Origin: Methanoplanus limicola DSM 2279
GTDB taxonomy: Archaea > Halobacteriota > Methanomicrobia > Methanomicrobiales > Methanomicrobiaceae
Reading direction: 5' to 3'
Length of the DNA: 64,000 bases
Assembly: GCF_000243255.1 (NCBI RefSeq)
Contig: NZ_CM001436.1
Span: forward strand, 1,338,077-1,402,076
The notes under the pieces are model-generated. The model did not search any database, was not told the origin of the DNA, and saw only the letters and a program-made list of their open reading frames with translations. Made by a program: the position numbers and the translations under genes. Positions 35,523 to 45,239 of this stretch are shown here, in pieces (the first letter of the stretch is position 1; every line of letters starts with the position of its first letter).

Positions 35523-36515
35523 ATGCAGTATGAGGAAAAAACTCTTTTAGTAACCGGGGGTGCGGGTTTTATTGGATCTAATTTTATTCATTATTTAATG
35601 AGTATGGATCAAAATATAAATATAATTAATATTGATGCTCTAACATATGCAGCAAATTTGGAAAATATATCCTGTTTTAATGATTCAAAGAATTACTCAT
35701 TTTTTAAATCTAGCATTTGTGATAAAAAAGGTGTATCTGATGTTATTGAGAAGTTCTCTCCTGATATTATAGTTAATTTTGCAGCAGAATCTCATGTTGA
35801 TCGTAGTATAACTGATCCGGACATATTTTTAACAACAAATGTTCTGGGCACTCATAATTTATTGAATGCGGCAGAAAGACATGGAATAGATAAATTTATT
35901 CAAATATCAACGGACGAAGTTTATGGAACACTGGGTGATATGGGATATTTTACTGAAGGATCACAACTCTCCCCCAGTAGCCCATATTCGGCCAGTAAAG
36001 CTGCAGCGGACATGGTTGTTCTGTCATATTTTAAAACATATGATTTACCTGTGAATATTACAAGATGTTCTAATAATTATGGGCCATATCAACATACGGA
36101 AAAATTAATTCCACTGGTTATTTCAAAATGTTTGAAAAAAGAGGCTATACCAGTTTATGGAGATGGGCTTAATATACGTGATTGGTTATATGTAGATGAT
36201 CACTGTTCTGCAATTTGTAATGTTATAAATAATGGTAAAATAGGAGATGTTTACAATATTGGTGCAAATAATGAGATTAGAAATATTGATCTAGTAAGAA
36301 AAATTATTTCATGCCTGAATGATAAATTGCCCTCATTAAATTTATCTTATGATTTAATCAGATACGTATCTGACAGAAAAGGACATGACAGAAGGTATGC
36401 TATAGATTCAACAAAGATAAGAAATGATTTAGGTTGGAAACCAACGGTAAATTTTGATGAAGGTCTTAATAGGACAGTTGATTGGTATCTTAAGTTTTTT
36501 AATATCAGTATCTAA
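35523..36515 (+). CDS. rfbB: dTDP-glucose 4,6-dehydratase RfbB
   Basis: Short-chain dehydrogenase family enzyme that makes dTDP-4-keto-6-deoxyglucose. The 330 residues contain the Rossmann motif GGAGFIGSNF, AAESHVDRSI, STDEVYG, the catalytic YSASK and the substrate-binding NNYGPYQHTEKLIPL. It is the only plus-strand gene of the island; rfbA and the transaminase that should use its product are at 41.5-43.4 kb on the other strand. Codons are markedly A/T-ending compared with the genes to the left, suggesting transfer. Confidence 0.95.
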   Translation: MQYEEKTLLVTGGAGFIGSNFIHYLMSMDQNINIINIDALTYAANLENISCFNDSKNYSFFKSSICDKKGVSDVIEKFSPDIIVNFAAESHVDRSITDPDIFLTTNVLGTHNLLNAAERHGIDKFIQISTDEVYGTLGDMGYFTEGSQLSPSSPYSASKAAADMVVLSYFKTYDLPVNITRCSNNYGPYQHTEKLIPLVISKCLKKEAIPVYGDGLNIRDWLYVDDHCSAICNVINNGKIGDVYNIGANNEIRNIDLVRKIISCLNDKLPSLNLSYDLIRYVSDRKGHDRRYAIDSTKIRNDLGWKPTVNFDEGLNRTVDWYLKFFNISI

Positions 36516-36582
36516 GTTTCTAAAATTTTTCCGGTTTTTTTTGTCGAAGATCAGAGTAAGATGTGTGTAAATAAATAATAGA

Positions 36583-38847
36583 TTATAATTTATTTAAATA
36601 ATCATCAACATTTTTTCTTCTGAATATCAGTAATATTAAAGATATAATTCCTATTATACTGACAATAATTCCAAATTTAACATCATTTGGGTCAAATTTA
36701 AATTCAACTATTTTTGTGTCAGAATTTAGTATGCTTGCAACCATATTTCCCGTTGGAGCAGCATCCTGGCCATTAACTTTCCAGCCATCATAATATGCTG
36801 TTTTTAGGATCGCAACATCTCCACTCTTAAAATCACCTTCAATAATTATTTTGTCAGGTGAGAATGTTGTAGTTTTAGAAGATATTATATTGTCTCCCCG
36901 AATAACAAATGCATTTGGTAAAACCTCTTCCGGTTTGTATACGGATATATTTTCTATTTTAAATGTGTAATCATGAATATTTTGATTGCCATTGTCTAAA
37001 TATGCGGTGTCTATGATGTAATCTGCTGTGTAGTACGTTACATTCCCAATGTTTATTCCTGCTGGCAAAGACGACTTTAGTACATATGGATAATGCCCTC
37101 TGACGGTATGGATACCGTTTTTCATTAGTATGTAGTTGAAATCCTGATGATAGTATTCCCATCCATTCGTGTATGCCCATATTTGAGAATTATCAGAACC
37201 CATTTCTATTATTTTTTCTGCAATCTCATTTGCAGGACTATTTTCAAGATTGGGATTCATCTCGACTATTTTATTTGCAGGTGAAATATAGGTTAATGTA
37301 GTCATTGAAATGACTAAGAAGGAAATAAGTAATATTGCAATGTATTGATTCTTAAGTCCTAAATTCAAATTATTTTTGTTTATATAAGTTAATGTGATTA
37401 TAGTTATTAGTGTGATGACTATGAATACTGGAATAATATCTAATATCATTCCGGAATTAAAGATAATTAAAATTATTAGATTTATTGTTAAAGTGGATAT
37501 CAGATAATATTTTAATACTTTTTCTGATACTTTCTCTAAGTAGAGTAATGCAATAAATATTATAACTAACAATAAACTGATTACTGATGTAGCATTGGGA
37601 ACTGTCTGATATGGTAATTCAAGTAATTTAATTAAAATTAATCCACCTATTATGAGTTTCAGGTTAAATTTTTGTTCTTTTGAGAGTTTAAGCTTTGAAA
37701 TGTCTTTTGGCAGATTATATAATATTTTGATGCCATAAATTGCGATTACTAAAATTAAAGGTAGTAATGCCCCAAATATCCTCCCCGGACACCGCAAATT
37801 ATCTAGTACAGGTAAATAATGTATGGCCCACAGGAGATTATTTCCACCATCTGCCCAGACTAAAGAGAAGAAAACTGCAATTATTGAAGGGACTGCAATC
37901 TCTTTTTTTCCGAATACTAAACCAATTATTGCAAAGATTATGCATACAATTCCAATTAAAGCACAACTTTCTGGAAACCAGAAAGCTGAGTTAACATCAA
38001 TTGGCGTACCAAGTATTAGTGAGGCAAAATTATTTTCTAATGAACCTCCTCCCTCTAAAACATTGATATTGTCAATACGAATAACATTTTCTGAAAAATT
38101 TATTGAAGGTATTACTTTAATACCCATAATTAGTGTGCTTAATAGTGTTGGTATAAGTAGTACTGATATATATTTAATTATTTTTTTGGTTGTTATAATA
38201 TAATATAGGATGAAGATTGCTATGAGTAAATATGTTAAGATTAAGGAGTAGACGTTTCCCATTGCTAAGAGGAGACAATTGAGTAATGTAATAATTATAT
38301 AATTTTTAATTGTATTCTCTTTTAAGTACAGTATTTTGGCGAAATAATAATATATCAGGGGTATCCAGGCATAGGCAAATACAAAGAATATATGACCTGC
38401 GAATACTCTGGATAACATAAGACCTGAAAAAACATATATCAAAGAAGTCAGTAGTGTTATCTCCTTATTTTTTGTAATTAATGTGCTAAGATTGTACATT
38501 GCAAAATATGCAATTATGATATGGAGAATAACAACAATATTTACCGCATAAATGTTGTTGAAAATAAAATAAATTGGGAATGATAACGGATACAACCGGT
38601 CTGACATTATGTTTGAGATCTCGGGCATTCCGGATAGCCATAAATTATTCCACAGGGATAATGGGTTACTGGCTAAAAAAACACTTGGTTCATAAACCGA
38701 TAGAATATCTTTGTAATCACCAATAAGTAAATAGTTGTTAAGTATTATATAATTAAATGCAATTAATATAATTATTATTGGGAAAAATAGATATAGTATG
38801 TTCCCATATTTTTCTTTTAACTGTTTAATATGGTGATTTATGTTCAT
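36583..38847 (-). CDS. Large multispanning membrane protein (YfhO/GT-C-like)
   Basis: The 754 residues contain about a dozen hydrophobic helices in the first two thirds, a soluble domain of about 150 residues (about 570-720) and a last transmembrane helix before a basic tail. An early GDYKDILSVYEP loop and the C-terminal LKTAYYDGWKVNG segment are typical of YfhO-type proteins, which are linked to glycosylation of surface polymers and belong to the GT-C superfamily. A role in adding a sugar from a lipid carrier on the outer membrane face fits the neighbours. Donor and acceptor are unknown. The composition is very AT-rich. Confidence 0.78.
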   Translation of the reverse strand: MNINHHIKQLKEKYGNILYLFFPIIIILIAFNYIILNNYLLIGDYKDILSVYEPSVFLASNPLSLWNNLWLSGMPEISNIMSDRLYPLSFPIYFIFNNIYAVNIVVILHIIIAYFAMYNLSTLITKNKEITLLTSLIYVFSGLMLSRVFAGHIFFVFAYAWIPLIYYYFAKILYLKENTIKNYIIITLLNCLLLAMGNVYSLILTYLLIAIFILYYIITTKKIIKYISVLLIPTLLSTLIMGIKVIPSINFSENVIRIDNINVLEGGGSLENNFASLILGTPIDVNSAFWFPESCALIGIVCIIFAIIGLVFGKKEIAVPSIIAVFFSLVWADGGNNLLWAIHYLPVLDNLRCPGRIFGALLPLILVIAIYGIKILYNLPKDISKLKLSKEQKFNLKLIIGGLILIKLLELPYQTVPNATSVISLLLVIIFIALLYLEKVSEKVLKYYLISTLTINLIILIIFNSGMILDIIPVFIVITLITIITLTYINKNNLNLGLKNQYIAILLISFLVISMTTLTYISPANKIVEMNPNLENSPANEIAEKIIEMGSDNSQIWAYTNGWEYYHQDFNYILMKNGIHTVRGHYPYVLKSSLPAGINIGNVTYYTADYIIDTAYLDNGNQNIHDYTFKIENISVYKPEEVLPNAFVIRGDNIISSKTTTFSPDKIIIEGDFKSGDVAILKTAYYDGWKVNGQDAAPTGNMVASILNSDTKIVEFKFDPNDVKFGIIVSIIGIISLILLIFRRKNVDDYLNKL

Positions 38848-38934
38848 GCAATATATTGTGATGAATATTACATAAATACTTTTCAGATTAACGACACAGA
38901 GGGTAAATCTATTAATGACTGATCCAAGTGTAAA

Positions 38935-39306
38935 CTAAATCGAATAAAGTACTGGTAAATCTGAATTAAAGACAAATATACCAAGAATAATTATAATTAC
39001 CGCTAAAATCATTCTGGAATTAACTTTTTCTTTTAAAAAAACAGCTGAAAAAATTAATATTATTACAAAATTTAAACTTGAAAATGCATAAAAAAATTTT
39101 AAATCCATTGTTCTGAGTGCCAGTACTGAGCATACAGTTACAAGGATAAAAATCACATAAGCAATTAAAACCGGTAAATTTAAGTAATCTCCAATAATTC
39201 CGTTTATTTTTTTTCCATGTTTTGTAGCCCATTTTAAAATCGTTTGGGATATTCCGGTTAGGAGTACTGCACAAACAGCAAATAGTATATCTATGTTTAT
39301 TAACAT
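38935..39306 (-). CDS. Small 4-helix EamA/SMR transporter (ArnF-like half)
   Basis: A 123-residue protein of four hydrophobic helices, with the LTGISQTILKWATKHG start and LKEKVNSRMILAVIIIILGI end typical of EmrE/EamA half-transporters. It is the second of two adjacent, different four-helix proteins downstream of an ArnC-like glycosyltransferase. That gene order recalls the ArnE/ArnF flippase which moves polyprenyl-phosphate-sugar across the membrane. I infer the same for this pair. Confidence 0.75.
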   Translation of the reverse strand: MLINIDILFAVCAVLLTGISQTILKWATKHGKKINGIIGDYLNLPVLIAYVIFILVTVCSVLALRTMDLKFFYAFSSLNFVIILIFSAVFLKEKVNSRMILAVIIIILGIFVFNSDLPVLYSI

Positions 39307-39330
39307 TTTATTTCCTCCTATTTTTTAGAA

Positions 39331-39702
39331 TTAACCCTTGAAATCTGTCTGTTTTTTTAATTCACCTGATATTATTACAATACCAATAGATATCAGTATA
39401 AGTCCTATGATATTTCCTATAGTAATACCTTCCGCGAAAAGAACTGCTGAAGCAATAAGGATAATAAAATTAAATAGGCTCATAAAAGGATATGCGAATG
39501 AGAGAGGGAAATGTTTCAGCGCCTGTTGCCAGACAATTGCCTGTAGGAACATACAAAACAGGGATAACAAGTAAAATGAATTTGTCAGTATATTTAATGG
39601 GAATAAATATTCTGGTGATATGGTCTTTGCTGCATATTTTCCTGATATACCGGCCATTGCCTGAAATATAATGGCCAGTGTAATATATATTTGATCTTTC
39701 AT
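39331..39702 (-). CDS. Small 4-helix EamA/SMR transporter (ArnE-like half)
   Basis: From ATG 39702 it has 123 residues in four helices, with GKYAAKTISPEY, a central LKHFPLSFAYPFMSL and LFAEGITIGNIIGLILI, the paired signatures of SMR-type half-transporters. The frame is open to 39750, but that extension overlaps the preceding glycosyltransferase gene and adds no helix. It begins 10 bp after the glycosyltransferase stop. With the gene at 38935 it probably forms an antiparallel heterodimer flipping a lipid-linked sugar. Confidence 0.77.
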   Translation of the reverse strand: MKDQIYITLAIIFQAMAGISGKYAAKTISPEYLFPLNILTNSFYLLSLFCMFLQAIVWQQALKHFPLSFAYPFMSLFNFIILIASAVLFAEGITIGNIIGLILISIGIVIISGELKKQTDFKG

Positions 39703-39712
39703 CTGTATGGGG

Positions 39713-40690
39713 TTATAAATGAATTTCGTCAATAGCATACTGCTGACCATATGATACTTCAGTGAGTATTCGCCTGAGATACTCTCCTACAATACCAAGT
39801 GAAAGTAGTGTCATTCCTCCTAAAAAGGTGACTGCAACCATGAGAGAATTCCATCCTATAATTCCATATGAGGAATCTGTTAATGATTTTATTATTATCA
39901 TAGAACCATAACTAAGGCTTAAGAAACTGACTAAGGATCCAATTATTGCAATAATGGTTAGAGGAAGTGATGAATAATTTATAATTAAATTTAATGAATA
40001 TTTGAAATATTTTATGATAGTATAATTTGAATTTCCTGCTTTTCTTTCATTATGTAACACTTTAACATTTGCAATTTTATTAACCGGAGCTGATTTAGCC
40101 ATTAAGCCAAGAATAAAAGGGTATGATGATTTAATTTTTATCATATTCTTAACAACATTACTATGGTATATGGCAAAAGATGACAAGAAGATGTCATCCG
40201 GTAATAATAGTATTTCATGTATAATCTTCTGGAATTTCCGGCTTAAAAAATCCCTGAGAAGATTTTCATTCTTAGATTTGTATTTTCCATAAACTACTAA
40301 GTATCCTTCCTTAATTTTTTCAATCAGTTTCAGTATTTCTTCTGGAGGATGTTGTAAGTCATCATCAATTGTAATTACATATTTTCCGTTACAGTGATTG
40401 AAACCACATAATGTTGCATTATGCTGGCCAAAATTTTTTATTAAATGGATTATTTTAATATTATTATCTTTTTTATGAAGCTCTTTCATTCTTTCCCAGC
40501 AATTATCATTGCTGCAATCATCTACCATTATTATTTCATATGCCGAGTTTAGTTTTTTAAAGACTAATTTTATTTCTTCTATAAGTTCATTTAATGTTTG
40601 ACTGGAGTTATATACCGGGATTACTATAGAGTATTCTATAAGATCTCCTGATTCATTATTTGGTGCGATTCTTTCATTAAATTCTTCCAT
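39713..40690 (-). CDS. Family 2 glycosyltransferase, ArnC/DPM1-like with two C-terminal helices
   Basis: A 325-residue polyprenyl-phosphate sugar transferase. A GT-A domain (about 20-235) shows SIVIPVYNSSQTL, MVDDCSNDNCW and the metal-binding DDDLQHPPEE. Two hydrophobic helices follow (about 245-310, ending near EYLRRILTEV), as in ArnC/GtrB. It should transfer an activated sugar to a polyprenyl (dolichyl-type) phosphate at the inner face, for the two small transporters downstream to flip. It is 8 bp after the methyltransferase at 40699. Confidence 0.88.
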   Translation of the reverse strand: MEEFNERIAPNNESGDLIEYSIVIPVYNSSQTLNELIEEIKLVFKKLNSAYEIIMVDDCSNDNCWERMKELHKKDNNIKIIHLIKNFGQHNATLCGFNHCNGKYVITIDDDLQHPPEEILKLIEKIKEGYLVVYGKYKSKNENLLRDFLSRKFQKIIHEILLLPDDIFLSSFAIYHSNVVKNMIKIKSSYPFILGLMAKSAPVNKIANVKVLHNERKAGNSNYTIIKYFKYSLNLIINYSSLPLTIIAIIGSLVSFLSLSYGSMIIIKSLTDSSYGIIGWNSLMVAVTFLGGMTLLSLGIVGEYLRRILTEVSYGQQYAIDEIHL

Positions 40691-40698
40691 AAATTATC

Positions 40699-41472
40699 CT
40701 ATTTTAATTTTAGTACAAATAATCTTTGAATTCCATAATCACCGAAATTGGGTAGGAATGATGCTAGTCTATTAATTTCAGATAGAGGATCTAATTTATT
40801 TTTATTATTTATTTTTTTAACCCATGGATGAATTACTCTTGACATTATGTAGTATGAACTTGAAAAATCACTGTCTAACTCTACAGAGAAGTTATCATAT
40901 AAATAACTGATCACTTTTTTGTTGAGGTAATTATTATGCCAGGGTTGTTCAAGTTTTTCCAGATCAAATTCTGTTCTGAGTCTGTTTAGATTTTCCCAAT
41001 TTTCTTCCACAGCTTCAGACAGTATTATTTTACCGTCCTTTTTTAATATCTCTTTAATATTTTCCAGAGCAAGAACTTGATCTTCTGGACTTTTTAAATT
41101 GATTAATACTCTTTTTATTAATACAATATCAAATTGTTTTTCTGGATAACTGGATAGATCGAGTATGTTCCCGACAGAGAATGAGATCTGTTCTTTTTTT
41201 TCGAATTTTTTTAGATTTTCTTTCGCGACCTGAATAAGGTCTTCCGAATAGTCTATACCGTTAATTTGTATATCATTAAATCGGTTTATCAGTTCAAAAG
41301 TACAAAATCCATTATTGCATCCAAAATCACAGATTTCTTCAGTACCTGTAATATTTTTTGAAATTTCATCAATTTCTTTTTTAACCATGAAATAATCTCC
41401 CCAGGATGCTTTGTATGAATCCTTTAATTCAGCAAGAGAATTCCAGTGGTTTTGAATATCTTGATATTCCAT
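40699..41472 (-). CDS. Class I SAM methyltransferase
   Basis: A 257-residue soluble methyltransferase. SAM motif I is ICDFGCNNGFCTFEL (about 43-57), the acidic strand-2 end is NGIDYSEDLI, and a post-motif loop reads FDIVLIKRVLINL. The start overlaps the last base of the transaminase stop region (41472), so the two are coupled. Placed between a sugar transaminase and a glycosyltransferase, it plausibly methylates the amino sugar (N- or O-), by inference. The start is ATG at 41472. Confidence 0.85.
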   Translation of the reverse strand: MEYQDIQNHWNSLAELKDSYKASWGDYFMVKKEIDEISKNITGTEEICDFGCNNGFCTFELINRFNDIQINGIDYSEDLIQVAKENLKKFEKKEQISFSVGNILDLSSYPEKQFDIVLIKRVLINLKSPEDQVLALENIKEILKKDGKIILSEAVEENWENLNRLRTEFDLEKLEQPWHNNYLNKKVISYLYDNFSVELDSDFSSSYYIMSRVIHPWVKKINNKNKLDPLSEINRLASFLPNFGDYGIQRLFVLKLK

Positions 41473-42635
41473 TATGATCTAAGGTTTAAGTTCAGAATAT
41501 TTAATAATTGATTAGTTATGTATTCTACCTCCCCAAGTTGAAGAGAGGGATACATTGGCAACCTCAACAACCTTCCACTTAGATTTTCAGTTATAGGGAG
41601 ATCATTCTTTTTATAGCCATAATTCTGTCCCATGGGTGCAGAATGAAGTGGTATATAATGAAATACTGCGAATATTCCTGCTTCTTTCAATTTATGCATA
41701 GCCATATCTCTGATCTCTTCATTCCTGAAGAGTACATAGAACATGTGGGCATTATGTTGGGAATATTCTGGAATGATTGGCAGTCGGATTACTCCTTTAT
41801 CTTCAAAAGGTTTTAGTGCATTATAATATGTATTCCATACCAATAGCCGTTTTTCCTGAATTTCGTCAATATTTTCTACCTGTGCATATAGAAAAGCAGC
41901 TAAAATATCACTTATCAGGAAACTTGACCCGATGTTTACCCATGTATACTTATCCACTTCACCACGGAAAAATTTGCTTCGGTCCGTTCCTTTTTCTCTT
42001 AGTATCTCAGCATATTCAATTACTCTTTCGTCCTCTGTATTAATTGTAAGAGCACCTCCCTCTCCACATACATAATTTTTTGTTTCATGAAAACTGTAAC
42101 AGCCAAAATCTCCGACTGTTCCTAAATATTTTCCCTTATATTTCGCATTAACGCCCTGTGCCGCATCTTCAACAACCCTGAGATTATGATTATTGGCAAT
42201 ATTCATTATTTCATCCATCTGGCATGAAACTCCTCCATAATGAACCGGACAAATAGCTCTGGTTTTTTTTGTTATTTTCTTTATAATATCCTTGGGGTCA
42301 ATATTCAGGGTTTCTTCTGAAATATCTGCAAAAACAGGTTTTCCACCTGCTAAAATAACTGCATTTGCGGTCGAGGAAAAGGTGTATGAAGGAAGGATAA
42401 CTTCATCGCCGGGTTTTAGATTAAGCAGGTGAAATGCAAGTTCAAGGGCACTTGTTCCTGAAGTTGTTAAAAGAACTTTTCGTGCATGGAATTCTGTCTC
42501 AAAGAATTGCTGTACTAATTTTGTGTATTTACCATCTCCACTTATGTGCCCTCCGGATTGAGATGATCTGATAGCATCTTCAATATAGTTAAGTTCATTT
42601 CCTGTTAGATATGGGCGATTAAATGGTATTTTCAT
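41472..42635 (-). CDS. DegT-family sugar aminotransferase, WecE-like
   Basis: A PLP enzyme of 387 residues of the DegT/DnrJ/EryC1/StrS family. The N-terminus IPFNRPYLTGNELNYI is close to WecE/RffA (dTDP-4-keto-6-deoxyglucose transaminase). Further signatures are TSGTSALELA, SYTFSSTANAVILAGGKPVF, VEDAAQG and the PLP lysine in HETKNYVCGEGGA. The likely product is dTDP-4-amino-4,6-dideoxyhexose from the RfbB product. It overlaps rfbA by 17 bases. No acetyltransferase (WecD/FdtC type) is seen; methyltransferases take that place. Confidence 0.92.
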   Translation of the reverse strand: MKIPFNRPYLTGNELNYIEDAIRSSQSGGHISGDGKYTKLVQQFFETEFHARKVLLTTSGTSALELAFHLLNLKPGDEVILPSYTFSSTANAVILAGGKPVFADISEETLNIDPKDIIKKITKKTRAICPVHYGGVSCQMDEIMNIANNHNLRVVEDAAQGVNAKYKGKYLGTVGDFGCYSFHETKNYVCGEGGALTINTEDERVIEYAEILREKGTDRSKFFRGEVDKYTWVNIGSSFLISDILAAFLYAQVENIDEIQEKRLLVWNTYYNALKPFEDKGVIRLPIIPEYSQHNAHMFYVLFRNEEIRDMAMHKLKEAGIFAVFHYIPLHSAPMGQNYGYKKNDLPITENLSGRLLRLPMYPSLQLGEVEYITNQLLNILNLNLRS

Positions 42636-43377
42636 TGTTTTTCTCTGTAAATATATTATTTTTTACTTCAAGAAGGAGGGAATTTGCATACTGGAGTGAC
42701 TCAAAAGTTCCTGCATCGGTCCATCCGCCATTAACTACCCCGTATTGTAGTTTTCCGCGAGCAATATATTCATTATTTACAGAACTTATTTCTAATTCAC
42801 CACGTGTTGATGGTTTGATTGTTCTGATTATGCTAAAGACATCTGAATCATACATATACACCCCAATAACTGCATAATCACTCTCCGGCTTTGATGGTTT
42901 TTCTTCAATTTTAATAATCATCTTTTTCTGTTCGTCGAGGGCAGCAACACCATAGCGTTCAGGATCTCCAACTTTTTTAATTAGTACGTATGCGCCGGAT
43001 TCTTTTTTCAGGTATTCATCTACGTGTGATTTTATACTGTGAGTGAGAATGTTGTCGCCTAAGATTACTGTAATTCTTCCTCCATTTGAAAATCCCTCCG
43101 CAAGAGCAAGTGCATGTGCAATGCCTCCTGCGGATTCCTGTACTTTAAAGGTGAAACTACATCCGAATTCGGCTCCACTTCCAAGTAGCTGAACAATATC
43201 CCCCATATGTTCTTTGCTTGTAATTACGAGTATGTCTTTTATTTCTGCTGAAATCAACTGCCTTATAGGATTGAAAATCATCGGTTCTCTTCCAACCGGC
43301 AGCAGGTGCTTGTTTGTTACCTTTGTTAACGGGGCTAGGCGTGTACCTGTGCCACCTGCAAGTATTATTCCTTTCAA
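42619..43377 (-). CDS. rfbA: Glucose-1-phosphate thymidylyltransferase RfbA
   Basis: Makes dTDP-glucose, the substrate of RfbB. The 252 residues contain the N-terminal nucleotide loop GGTGTRLAPLT, KHLLPVGREPMIFNPI, VILGDNIL and EEKPSKPESDYAVIGVYMYD, characteristic of the short RfbA form. It overlaps the upstream broken methyltransferase by four bases (ATGA-type) and the downstream transaminase by 17, so the block is one operon. Confidence 0.94.
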   Translation of the reverse strand: MKGIILAGGTGTRLAPLTKVTNKHLLPVGREPMIFNPIRQLISAEIKDILVITSKEHMGDIVQLLGSGAEFGCSFTFKVQESAGGIAHALALAEGFSNGGRITVILGDNILTHSIKSHVDEYLKKESGAYVLIKKVGDPERYGVAALDEQKKMIIKIEEKPSKPESDYAVIGVYMYDSDVFSIIRTIKPSTRGELEISSVNNEYIARGKLQYGVVNGGWTDAGTFESLQYANSLLLEVKNNIFTEKNNENTI

Positions 43378-44260
43378 GATATTTCCTCTTTAATTGCTAT
43401 GCATAGCAGACTACTTCCGAATGGCAGATTAATGTATCTTAGAAGTGGTACTTCCATTCTGAAAATCCAGTAAAAAATCCAGTTAAGGATTGGATTAATT
43501 TGTAACTCCATAATATTTTCTTTGACCGCTTTTTTGTGCGTAGAATTTTTGTTCATACAAATTCTTGATGCAAAAATTATGGGGAAAAGAAATGTCATAA
43601 AATAACTGATTTTTATTATTTTGAATCCTGCCTTTTCCATTTTTTCTCTTATTTCATCAGCAGAATATCTTCTTTTATGTCCAGCACCGGAATCTGCATC
43701 AGACCATAATTTTTTGCATGCTGGAACGGTTAGAAATACCTTCCCTTTTTTCTTTAATCCAAGATATATATTTTGAATTGCTGTGGTGTCATCATCGATA
43801 TGTTCCAGAACGTCGAATGCGCAGTATGCATCAAATTCCTCTTTGAATACAGGTTCACATAAATTAAATTCCCAGTATTTATATCCTGAGTTTCTTATCT
43901 GGCAGTATTTTAAACCTTCTGAAAATAGTTCTCCACAATTGGTAATATATCCAATCTCTTTAAGGTATTTTGATACGAATCCAGTACCGGAACCAACTTC
44001 TATGATATTTGAATTAACAGGAACATGCTTTAATAGCGTTTCGCCTATTATATAATTTCTGACCCTGAACCAGAAATTTTTACTTTCAGCGCTATACAGA
44101 CGGTCGAATTTTTCTTTCGGGAAGAAAAATTCTTCATCTTTTTTTCAGAAGTCAGTGAATAAATATCATTATTCAGGGTGTATTTTTGGTTACATTTCGG
44201 GCATATGAAATCCCTGCCTATAATTTCCATACTGTGATGACATTTACTACAAATTATCAA
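43374..44260 (-). pseudogene. Zn-ribbon/SAM methyltransferase with a frameshift in a 7-A tract
   Basis: Two overlapping reading frames together make one protein of about 295 residues. The first (TTG 44260, after an AGGAGGG SD six bases away) gives a Zn ribbon with CSKCHH and CPKCNQ, then runs out of frame at 44048. The second frame continues from DEEFFFPKEKFDRLY through SAM motif I (EVGSGTGF), FDVLEHID and GHKRRYS to the stop at 43374, without any start codon until 43640. The two join at an A7 run (plus-strand T7, 44139-44145); one extra A would restore the frame. This could be a recent mutation, a sequencing error, phase variation or slippage. Confidence 0.85.
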
Positions 44261-44459
44261 TATTTGCCCTCCTGATTAATAACAGTTAAATAATAGCTGA
44301 ATTTTTGTTTGATCTGTTTATTGCAGTTATATTCCCTATAAAACAATACACTGTTACATTCATCATCTGTGAACCCGCAGGCTCATGGGTGACTTTTTTG
44401 ATTTTACAATTTTGATTTTACAATCTGGTTGCTTTTATATTGTGCCACATTTTAATGCA

Positions 44460-45170
44460 TCATGTTTTTTTCATTCCAATATAGTAAAATGAACTTGCAA
44501 TATTGTTTGACATTGGATGATTTATTAACAAAATATCTAAGAACTTCAATGGCCACAATATGAGTGTGAATAATATAAACAATGCTTTATACAGTGGTAG
44601 TATTCTAAACGATAATAGCAATGCAAGCCATTCTGTTAATATCCACACCAGTCCTGATGTTGGTCCTCCAAATACATTTACTTCCTGTTCGGAGAATTTA
44701 TTGTGCAGATTTTTTATTCCGGATATTGTCCATCTTTTATAGTCATGCGGACTTGCGTGGTATCCTGCAATAAATGGTAATGCAGTATATATGTACCCGC
44801 CAGGTTTAAGTAAGCGGTAAAATTCATCCATTACAAGTTCTGGATTGTTGATATGTTCAAGGCTAACCACATTAATTATTCCATCAACCGATTCATTTTT
44901 TAATGGAAGTTTCTTTGCATTGGCGATGAGATCAACATTGGTGTAATCAGAGATATCTATATTTATAATATTATCATGCAGTCTAAAAGGTCCGGAACCA
45001 ATATTTACAATGATATTTTCTTTTGGGTCAAGATATCTGAATATTTTTTGATAGGATGATTTTTTGAAGTAAAAAACAGGAGATATCACTTCTATAAGAA
45101 ATTTATAAAGTCTCGGCTTTTTTTTGACTTTGAATTTTATGGAGTCCAGCCAATCAGAATTTTGAACCAT
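44460..45170 (-). CDS. Class I SAM methyltransferase with hydrophobic C-terminus
   Basis: A 236-residue protein. SAM motif I is IIVNIGSGPFRL, followed by NIDISDYTNVDL, the low-key motif VDGIINVVSLEHI, and LLKPGGYIYTALPF. A hydrophobic C-terminal stretch (about 180-215) may associate it with the membrane. The family is common in surface-polysaccharide clusters. The A/T-rich codon use matches the island. It lies just inside its right edge; about 200 bp of AT-rich sequence without a gene separates it from the broken methyltransferase. Confidence 0.82.
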   Translation of the reverse strand: MVQNSDWLDSIKFKVKKKPRLYKFLIEVISPVFYFKKSSYQKIFRYLDPKENIIVNIGSGPFRLHDNIINIDISDYTNVDLIANAKKLPLKNESVDGIINVVSLEHINNPELVMDEFYRLLKPGGYIYTALPFIAGYHASPHDYKRWTISGIKNLHNKFSEQEVNVFGGPTSGLVWILTEWLALLLSFRILPLYKALFILFTLILWPLKFLDILLINHPMSNNIASSFYYIGMKKT

Positions 45171-45239
45171 AATTTGTATGAAAAGTTTGATTTTTGACTG
45201 ATAAATATGTTACCTGTTTTTTTAGTCACATTCTATTTT

